The translations under genes and the position numbers were made by a program. Shown piece after piece: positions 57,991-64,000 of a stretch of DNA of 64,000 nucleotides. This DNA is from Mycobacterium sp. 236(2023). Its GTDB lineage: Bacteria; Actinomycetota; Actinomycetes; Mycobacteriales; Mycobacteriaceae. Location: positions 186,001 to 250,000 of the forward strand of contig NZ_JARSBP010000005.1 of NCBI RefSeq assembly GCF_029623955.1, in the 5' to 3' direction. Under the pieces are notes generated by a model, which was given only the letters and a program-made list of their open reading frames with translations, searched no databases and had not been told where the DNA came from. The stretch's first letter is position 1; every line of letters starts with the position of its first letter.

Positions 57991-58026
57991 GGAGCCCAGG
58001 GTCGGAAGACCTTGGGCTCCTTTCCA
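57991..58026 (+). terminator. ino1 terminator
   Basis: GGAGCCCAGGGTC (57991-58003), loop GGAA, GACCTTGGGCTCC (58008-58020): a 13-bp stem with one G-T wobble, followed by TTTCC. It starts 16 bases after the ino1 stop and may also serve the convergent Eis-like gene. Confidence 0.85.
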
Positions 58027-58027
58027 T

Positions 58028-59221
58028 TTAGAACCCGAACCCGAGTTCGGCGGGGGTGTCGGAGACGAATGCGGCGTCCACGGCGGCCAGTAGCGCGGCG
58101 TCCTCACACCGCAGCCGGTGCGCGGCCGCGTACGACGACGCACGATGGGCACCGAGGTAGATGCTGCCGAGCACCGACAAGCTGGTGTGCACGTCAGCGG
58201 GCGCATCGGTCGGCTCGCACCTCGCACGGCCACCGCTGATGTCCAGCGCGAATCGGCCGCCACCACCCAGCACGGCGTCCGAAACACACACCACCACAGA
58301 CAGATCCGCGGCATAGGTACGTGCCTGCAGCACCGCCGGGATGTCGAGCATCCGCAGCCACAAGCCGTCCTCGACATGGGTCGTGCGTACCAACCGGGAA
58401 TCGGTGAGCAGGTAGGGCAACAGGTTGTCTGGGTGAGTGTCGATGCTGATCGTCTTCTTCAGGTCCAAGCCGAGCAGCACGCGCCACAGCGCTATTTCCG
58501 CCTCCGTCGTCACCGCGGCGAACTTGGTGACGTTGACGTCCTTCGACTCGTCGCCGCCGTGCACGCGGTACATCGCAAAGCCGTCGGGATGCAGCAGGCA
58601 GTAATACGGTGTGCCGCCCCCTCGCGACGATTCACGGTCGGCCAGCACTTCGTCCCACAATTGCGGCGGCGTGTGCAGTCCGCCCGGCGTCTTGAGGCGC
58701 CACCGCTCGTAGATGTCTTCGAGTTGGCCGCGATGGTCGGCGGGCCGGACGACACGAACACCACCCGGGTCCGGAACGCCGGGAGTGAATCGCGCTTCGG
58801 CACGGGTGATCTCGCGGCTTTCCCAGACCGTCGCGGGGCCGTACCCAAACCTGCCATAGATGCCGCCTTCGCTGGCTTCCAGACCGGCGATCGGATAGGC
58901 GCCCATGCGGCTGTGCAGTTCGGCGAACATCCCGGCGAGTGCCCCGCGCCTGCGATGCGTCGGGGCGACGGCCACCCACGACACCCCCGCCATCGGCAGT
59001 ACTGCCCCGCCCGGCACCGTCAGTTGCAGGCCGTAGAAGAGGGCCACACCGACCACATCGTCGCCGTCGCAGGCGACGACGGCGCCACCCTCAGGGATCA
59101 TCGACCGCCAGACGGCATTGGTTTCGTCAGGGCGCTGGACACCGAACCCTGTTGCCGCAATGAGGCTCGCCGCCGGCCAGTCGGCATCGTCGGCACTGCG
59201 AAACGTCAAGGGAGCTGCCAC
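58028..59221 (-). CDS. Eis-family N-acetyltransferase
   Basis: A 397-residue GNAT/Eis protein, full length for the family (Rv2416c, 402). The acetyl-CoA loop VAPTHRRRGALAGMFAELHS is near residue 90, followed by GIYGRFGYGPATVWESREI. The C-terminal SCP2-like fold ends in GFGF, giving the C-terminal carboxylate that serves as the general base in Eis. Eis proteins acetylate aminoglycosides or protein/peptide amines at many positions. In M. tuberculosis eis is elsewhere, so this is a paralogue inserted between ino1 and the Rv0045c-like gene; its substrate is unproven. Confidence 0.9.
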   Translation of the reverse strand: MAAPLTFRSADDADWPAASLIAATGFGVQRPDETNAVWRSMIPEGGAVVACDGDDVVGVALFYGLQLTVPGGAVLPMAGVSWVAVAPTHRRRGALAGMFAELHSRMGAYPIAGLEASEGGIYGRFGYGPATVWESREITRAEARFTPGVPDPGGVRVVRPADHRGQLEDIYERWRLKTPGGLHTPPQLWDEVLADRESSRGGGTPYYCLLHPDGFAMYRVHGGDESKDVNVTKFAAVTTEAEIALWRVLLGLDLKKTISIDTHPDNLLPYLLTDSRLVRTTHVEDGLWLRMLDIPAVLQARTYAADLSVVVCVSDAVLGGGGRFALDISGGRARCEPTDAPADVHTSLSVLGSIYLGAHRASSYAAAHRLRCEDAALLAAVDAAFVSDTPAELGFGF

Positions 59222-59286
59222 ACCTTCGACGGTGGCACACCAGGACCTGGAAACGCACGTGAATTTCGGCTGCGTACTGTCAGACC

Positions 59287-60189
59287 ATGGACGACACCGA
59301 TGACGAGCTCGCCAGCCTGTCCGAGTTTATCTTCCTGCGGGAGAACGCTCGCCAGGCCGGGGTGACCGGCGCGCTCCCGCCGGCGTCCCGGGTCGATGCC
59401 GGACCGGTCAGCGGGCTGAAGTTCGGCGACGAGGACCCCCGCGTCGTGTTCCTGCACGGTGGCGGTCAGAACGCCCACACCTGGGACACCGTGATCATCG
59501 GACTCGGCCTGCCCGCCCTGGCACTGGACCTGCCCGGCCACGGCCGGTCGGCCTGGCGCGAGGACGGCGACTACGGCCCGAAGTTCAACGCCGAAGCGGT
59601 CGAACCCGTGATCCGCGAACTCGCGCCGGACGCCGACCTCGTCGTCGGGATGTCGCTCGGCGGACTCACTGCGCTGCGACTGGCCGTCACCGCACCCGAA
59701 CTCGTGCGCAAGCTCGTCATGGTCGACGTGACACCGTCAGCACCGGAACGGCACACCGAGATGACGGATGCCCAGAAGGGCACCGTCGCGCTCGTGCAGG
59801 GCGAGCGAACGTTCCCGACGTTCGACTCGATGCTTGAGGTGACCGTCGCCGCCGCACCGCACCGCGATCGAGAGTCCCTGCGCCGCGGCGTATTTCACAA
59901 CGCCAAACGACTCGACGACGGCACCTGGACATGGCGCTACGACTCGATCCGCAAGGGTGAGGGCTTCGAAGGACTTTGGGACGATGTCCCTAAGCTCACC
60001 ACGCCCACCACACTGATCCGTGGCGCCAACTCGTTCTTCGTCAACGACGATGACGCCGCCGAATTCGCCCGCACCGCACCGGGATTCCAGCAGGTACACA
60101 TCGTCGAGAACTCGGGACACTCGGTGCAGAGCGACCAGCCGCAGAATCTGGTCGCCCTGCTCCGGGACGTGCTCGACTCTTCCGATTAA
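59287..60189 (+). CDS. Alpha/beta hydrolase (Rv0045c-like esterase)
   Basis: 300 residues (Rv0045c has 298). Motifs: VVFLHGGGQNAHTWDTVI, then LALDLPGHGRSAWREDGDYG, nucleophile elbow VVGMSLGGLTALRLAVTAPE with the catalytic serine, and the histidine in VENSGHSVQSDQP. The N-terminal 60 residues form the lid seen in the Rv0045c structure. Rv0045c hydrolyses short ester substrates in vitro; the natural substrate is unknown. Its last four bases overlap the convergent zincin gene stop. Confidence 0.93.
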   Translation: MDDTDDELASLSEFIFLRENARQAGVTGALPPASRVDAGPVSGLKFGDEDPRVVFLHGGGQNAHTWDTVIIGLGLPALALDLPGHGRSAWREDGDYGPKFNAEAVEPVIRELAPDADLVVGMSLGGLTALRLAVTAPELVRKLVMVDVTPSAPERHTEMTDAQKGTVALVQGERTFPTFDSMLEVTVAAAPHRDRESLRRGVFHNAKRLDDGTWTWRYDSIRKGEGFEGLWDDVPKLTTPTTLIRGANSFFVNDDDAAEFARTAPGFQQVHIVENSGHSVQSDQPQNLVALLRDVLDSSD

Positions 60190-63100
60190 TCGTCGGCGGG
60201 CAACGGAACCACGTTGTAGCCAAGGTCTTTCAGTATGGCCAGTTCGACGGCGCTCAGCGTCCAGATCTTGACGCCGTCGGGGACCTCGGCGTTCATCATC
60301 TTCATGCTTTCGTCGGTGAAGGTGTCGTCATCGAGGTGATGCACCGTGCTGCCGCCGGCGTACTTCTCCGGGGTGAACACCGGGACGAGGCCGCCGTACT
60401 CCTTGACTGCATTGACTCCGCTGAAGTACAGCCCGCCGTTCTTCCCGATCAGGTTGTCGTCGAACGCAGAGTTGAAGGTGGTGTCGCTGTTGTAGACCTT
60501 CTCTCCGCCTTCGTCCGTGATCATCGACGCGTAGAGCATCCTCGTGCTGTTCGCGCCGGTGAGCGCCCCCCACCCGAACGAGTGCAACACTTCGTGCATC
60601 ATCGTGCCGACGAAGTCAACCTGGTCGTAGCGCACGACGTCGGTGAGCGACCAATTCTGCCCGAAGTTCACGTTGATCTCGCCGTCAGCCGCGTCCCCGT
60701 TGAGGTCTTCTCCGGTGATGATCTCGTGCTGGATGAAGGTTCGGACGAAGCCGGGCTGCTCGGTGATCAACTCGCCGCGCGCTGACATCAGCGTCAAGCT
60801 CTCGGAATCGTCCTTTGCGAACACGTCGTAGCTGAGCACCACCGGTTTGTTCACGCGGAAGTACCAGAGCAGCTCGTCGGTCGCACGCTTGACCGCCGCC
60901 AACCGTGCCGACCACCAGATCTCGCCGTCGGGGTCGTTCTTGTAGTCGAAGTCAAACTTGATGGCTCCCTGGTTGATCAGCTGAGAGCCCTTGGTTCCTA
61001 AGGGGCGGAACAGATTCGCCAAGTTGACGTGCAGACCCTCGTCGATCGCCATCACGGTGAAGGTGTCGACACCATTGAAGTCCGCATTGGGCGTGTAGGT
61101 GTACGTACCGTCGGCGTGCAGTCGCAGCGAGCCCGTCTTCGGCCCCTCGACGATCCGATAGGTGATGTCGTCCTCGTCGACGTCGTCACCGTTGACGTTG
61201 CCCGTGATGGCACCTTCGACCACGCCGGTGATCTGGACCGGGTCCACCGACGGCGCCCGGTTGAACAACGCCCGCCGCATCGCGAAGAACGACTGCTCCA
61301 GCGACAACTTGGTTTGCGCGGAAACCTGCAGCGCGTCAATCCGCGCGATCGTCTCTTCGGTCCAGACATCGATTGGATCGGTGGAGTCGACTTCGTCCTG
61401 CGTCACCTTCGGCAGCCGGACCGCGTTGTAGCCAAGGTCTTTCAGGATCGCGATCTCGAGGTCGCTGAGCGTCTGCCACTTGAGCCCGTTCGGCCGCAAC
61501 GCGTTCATCAGTTGGTAGTTGTCACCGATGAACGTGAAATCGTCGAGGTGGTGGATCGTGCTGCCCCCGGCGAATTGCAGTGGCGTGTAAACCGGAACGA
61601 GTCCGCCGTACTCTGCGACCGCATTGGCGCCACCGAAGTACAGTCCGCCGTTCTGGCCGATCAGATTGGGGTTGTACTTCGTGTTCCAGGTCGTGTCTTC
61701 GTTGAAGAGGTGCTCGCGGTTTCTGGTCACGAGGAATGACGAGTAGATCGCCCTTCTGAGCTCAGCGTCGCTGAGATTGCCCCAGCCCCACGAATGCAGT
61801 AACTCGTGCATCATCACGCCGACGAAATCGGACTGAGTTGGGGGGATGTAGGGGCCCAGCGACCAGTTCTTGCCGAAGTTGACGGTGATGTTGCCGTCGG
61901 CTTTCAGTCCGTTGGTGTCCTCACCGGTGATGATCTCGTGCTGCAGACGTGTGCGGACGAAGCCGGTCAGCTCGGTCATCAGCTCGCCGCTGGCGCTCGC
62001 AAGTGTGAAGGAGTTCGGGTCGTTGTACACGACGACGTCGTAGGTCAGAAGCACGGGTTTCGGCACGCGCACGTACCAGACGAGTTGGTCGGCCGCCTGC
62101 TGGAGAGCGGCGACCCGTTCGTCGGTCCAGATCTCGCGATCGGGATCGTTGGTGAAGTTGAACTCGAACTTGACAGCCCCGTGGTTGATCAGCAAGGTGG
62201 CCTGGGTTCCGATGGGGCGGAACAGATTCAAGAGATTGATGTGCAGACCCGCATCGATCGCCATTACCGTGAAAGTGTCGACCCCGTTGAAGTTTTCACC
62301 CGGCGTGTACGTGTAGGTACCGTCCGCGTGGAAACGCAGGGCGCCGGTCGTCGGGCCTTGAACGATCCGGTAGTAGATGCGGTCGTCATCGGCGTCGTCT
62401 GCGTAGACCCGACCGGTGATGTCCCCGGTGATCACACCGGTGATCTGCACCGGGTCGACGGTGGGAGCCTGGTTGAAGAACGCCCGCCGCATGGCGTAGA
62501 ACGACTCTTCCATCCGCAACTTGCGCTGATCCGAGACGTTCAAGGTGTCGATCCACGCGACGTGGCGCGCTGTCCAGTCGTCGAGGAACTGGGCGACGAC
62601 CTCGCTCCAGGGTGTTACCGGCTGCTCGTCGTCCGTTGGATCTGCCAGCGCCGTCGCGCCCGAATCCGTTGCAGTGGAGGTGTTCTCCGTCTCCATCGGT
62701 GACTCGACCAGGTCGACATCCTCGACCGAAGTCTCGACGGCCGGCTCGTCCAGCGCGGGCTCGTCAGCAGCGTCGGTGGTGGCAGCGCTGTCCTCCGCCT
62801 CGACCTCGTCGTCGTCGATCTCGTCGTCTACCTCAGCGGCGACGTCGGCCTCGTCGTCGGCATCCTCGGCATCGGACTCATCGGCGGCGTCTACGTCATC
62901 TCCATCGGCGTCCGTGTCATCTGCGTCGGAGTCATCTTTACTCGACGCCGATGGACCGGCCTTGTCCGACTTGCCGGTCTGGGACGAGTCCGACGACGCC
63001 GACGACTCGCTACCGGTGTCGGCCGACGCCGTGGCTGGATCCGGCCCGACAAGGCTGAACCCAAGCAATGCCGCACCCATACCCGCCGATGCGACCCCAA

Positions 63101-63191
63101 GTTGTAGCCAGCGTCGGACCGGCAGGTCCTTCGATTTGCGATTGTGCCCAGTTCGATTGGTGGACAACGAATCTCTACGATGCTTCGTCAC
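60186..63191 (-). CDS. Secreted two-module zincin-like protein with acidic linker
   Basis: About 1001 residues from GTG 63191. A long basic leader and hydrophobic segment (RRWLQLGVASAGMGAALLGF, about residues 27-46) form the export signal. A 130-residue acidic/serine-rich linker follows (DSDADDTDADGDDVDAADES type). Two homologous modules then repeat at a spacing of about 404 residues. Each has an Ig-like unit (ITGVITGDITGRVYADDADD; HADGTYTYTPG) and a zincin unit with HExxH (MMHELLHSWGW near residue 461; MMHEVLHSFGWG near 865), then GGSTIHHLDD or GGSTVHHLDD and a final ILKDLGYN. It is predicted to be a surface or secreted metalloprotease; the third zinc ligand is not obvious. Confidence 0.8.
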   Translation of the reverse strand: MTKHRRDSLSTNRTGHNRKSKDLPVRRWLQLGVASAGMGAALLGFSLVGPDPATASADTGSESSASSDSSQTGKSDKAGPSASSKDDSDADDTDADGDDVDAADESDAEDADDEADVAAEVDDEIDDDEVEAEDSAATTDAADEPALDEPAVETSVEDVDLVESPMETENTSTATDSGATALADPTDDEQPVTPWSEVVAQFLDDWTARHVAWIDTLNVSDQRKLRMEESFYAMRRAFFNQAPTVDPVQITGVITGDITGRVYADDADDDRIYYRIVQGPTTGALRFHADGTYTYTPGENFNGVDTFTVMAIDAGLHINLLNLFRPIGTQATLLINHGAVKFEFNFTNDPDREIWTDERVAALQQAADQLVWYVRVPKPVLLTYDVVVYNDPNSFTLASASGELMTELTGFVRTRLQHEIITGEDTNGLKADGNITVNFGKNWSLGPYIPPTQSDFVGVMMHELLHSWGWGNLSDAELRRAIYSSFLVTRNREHLFNEDTTWNTKYNPNLIGQNGGLYFGGANAVAEYGGLVPVYTPLQFAGGSTIHHLDDFTFIGDNYQLMNALRPNGLKWQTLSDLEIAILKDLGYNAVRLPKVTQDEVDSTDPIDVWTEETIARIDALQVSAQTKLSLEQSFFAMRRALFNRAPSVDPVQITGVVEGAITGNVNGDDVDEDDITYRIVEGPKTGSLRLHADGTYTYTPNADFNGVDTFTVMAIDEGLHVNLANLFRPLGTKGSQLINQGAIKFDFDYKNDPDGEIWWSARLAAVKRATDELLWYFRVNKPVVLSYDVFAKDDSESLTLMSARGELITEQPGFVRTFIQHEIITGEDLNGDAADGEINVNFGQNWSLTDVVRYDQVDFVGTMMHEVLHSFGWGALTGANSTRMLYASMITDEGGEKVYNSDTTFNSAFDDNLIGKNGGLYFSGVNAVKEYGGLVPVFTPEKYAGGSTVHHLDDDTFTDESMKMMNAEVPDGVKIWTLSAVELAILKDLGYNVVPLPADD

Positions 63192-63272
63192 TATTGACCC
63201 CCGAGTTAGTTTCCCAGGGAATTTATACCGCAGATCGCCGTAGTTTGCTAGCAAACCACTCTATTGGCAGGC

Positions 63273-64000
63273 TCAGACAGCAATGATCGTCTGGGGGACC
63301 ACCGTGTAACCCAGGTCTTTCAAGACGCCGAACTCGACGGGACTGATCACCCGAATCGAGGTGCCGGCGGGCGCGACCGCGTCCATGAGTTGCCCTGCAG
63401 TCGACGGTGAATAGTCATCGAGGTGCTGGCCCGTGCTTCCGGTCCACCCTTCGGGGAACGCGAAGAGCGGTACGGGTTTACCGCCGTTGGCCTTCACCGC
63501 GTTGGCTCCGCCGAAGAAGAGGCCGCCGTTGCCCCTCAACAGATTCGGATTGAACTCGGTGTTCCACGTATGGTCGTCGTTCCACAGCGTGCGGCCGTCT
63601 TTGTCGACCAGGAGGCTGGCGTAGACGGACCAGTAGCGCCGGTTGTTCAGGTACGGGGCGTTGTCACCGGCGAATACCCACCCGAAGGAGTGAAGGAGTT
63701 CGTGCATGATGACCATGGTGAAGTCGTTCTGGTCGCTGGCAAGCGTGTCGTCGAACGACCACTTCTTTCCGAAGTTGACGTAGAGCAGTCCGTCGTCCCC
63801 CGTGCCGGGCGCCGTTGTTCCGGTGAGCAGCTTGTGCTGGACTCGGGTCAGCCAGGTACCCGGGTCATAGCTCGTGTACAGGCTTCCCGCCGCCGCTAGG
63901 AGTCCCGAGTCGTTCGAGAACGTCGTGACGTCGTAGGTCAGGTTCACCGGCTTGAGCACACGGAAGTACGACACCAGCATGTTGGCAGCGCGCTCCATCG
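63273..64000 (-). CDS. Zincin-like protein, C-terminal part (5' end outside window)
   Basis: At least 242 residues of a homologue of the adjacent gene; the start lies beyond the right edge. It has one HExxH unit (VIMHELLHSFGWVFAGDNAP) and the same C-terminal signatures: GGLFFGGANAVKANGGKPVP, STGQHLDDYSPSTAGQLMDA, and PVEFGVLKDLGYTVV. The upstream YFRVLKPVNLTYDVTTF segment is the counterpart of VRVPKPVLLTYDVVVY in the neighbour. The two genes are 81 bases apart on the same strand and are probably a tandem duplication, with one operon possible. Confidence 0.8.
   Translation of the reverse strand, partial: MERAANMLVSYFRVLKPVNLTYDVTTFSNDSGLLAAAGSLYTSYDPGTWLTRVQHKLLTGTTAPGTGDDGLLYVNFGKKWSFDDTLASDQNDFTMVIMHELLHSFGWVFAGDNAPYLNNRRYWSVYASLLVDKDGRTLWNDDHTWNTEFNPNLLRGNGGLFFGGANAVKANGGKPVPLFAFPEGWTGSTGQHLDDYSPSTAGQLMDAVAPAGTSIRVISPVEFGVLKDLGYTVVPQTIIAV

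Noticed and set aside
56782..58377. 531-codon minus-strand frame opposite ino1
   Set aside because: Antisense shadow of ino1 and of the Eis-like gene; its codons mirror those genes.
1..64000. CRISPR arrays, tRNA genes, insertion sequences, prophage
   Set aside because: No regularly spaced repeats, cloverleaf sequences, transposase or integrase motifs were seen on either strand.

Overview
The window is high-GC actinobacterial DNA from a Mycobacterium-type genome, most likely a rapid grower of the Mycolicibacterium type. The best evidence is the syntenic core at 46.4-60.2 kb. It holds dnaB, rplI, rpsR (zinc form), ssb, rpsF, a GT87 membrane glycosyltransferase, ponA1, a DUF5318 protein, a DUF1707 membrane protein, a PadR regulator, ino1 and an Rv0045c-type hydrolase, in the same order as M. 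tuberculosis Rv0058 down to Rv0045c. The organism name is an inference; no 16S gene is present. No tRNA, rRNA, CRISPR array, transposase or phage gene was recognised.

Region by region. 0-4.6 kb: the end of a TetR regulator, a DsbA-like thiol oxidoreductase, a SigH-type ECF sigma factor with no adjacent anti-sigma, a small exported protein, a membrane protein and an AraC regulator. 4.7-15.3 kb: a stress-flavoured block with a PucR-type regulator, Hsp20 next to a DUF1931 histone-fold protein, a GAF-ANTAR protein, an Rv1733c-like membrane protein, an HtrA-like lipoprotein protease, LtrA, two DJ-1/PfpI proteins, a DUF2267 protein and a decayed PPOX pseudogene. 15.7-20.7 kb: a TetR/SDR/hydrolase unit with twin operators, and a MerR regulator facing a SnoaL-SDR operon across a promoter pair with 19-bp spacers. 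20.8-30.6 kb: a truncated alkylsulfatase, then a tightly coupled aromatic-catabolism operon (extradiol dioxygenase, FAH-family enzyme, FAD monooxygenase, crotonase, TetR, amidohydrolase), a convergent metallo-beta-lactamase-fold gene and a DUF1254 protein. A nearly identical 21-bp sequence lies upstream of both the operon and the metallo-hydrolase gene.

30.8-46.3 kb: mixed accessory genes. These include a TetR, a GAP-family membrane protein, a MarR/SDR pair with repeated GTGA-N4-TCAC sites, a sulfite-oxidase-like molybdoenzyme, a UsfY-like protein, a SigJ-like sigma factor facing DoxX and a methyltransferase, an MFS transporter, a headless MerR pseudogene, a YrdC/Sua5 protein, and an IclR regulator facing an alpha/beta hydrolase and an aldo-keto reductase. 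A 23-bp palindrome (TTGGTTTC-N7-GAAACCAA) occurs twice, 2.4 kb apart, flanking the IclR/MFS segment. 46.4-60.2 kb: the conserved replication, ribosome, cell-wall and inositol core, with an Eis-type acetyltransferase inserted after ino1. 60.2-64 kb: two adjacent genes for large secreted zincin-like proteins. One has two complete Ig-like plus HExxH modules behind a very acidic linker; the second runs off the end of the window.

The least explained elements are the tandem zincin genes, the histone-fold/Hsp20 pair, and several repeated operators that predict small regulons readable directly from this sequence.
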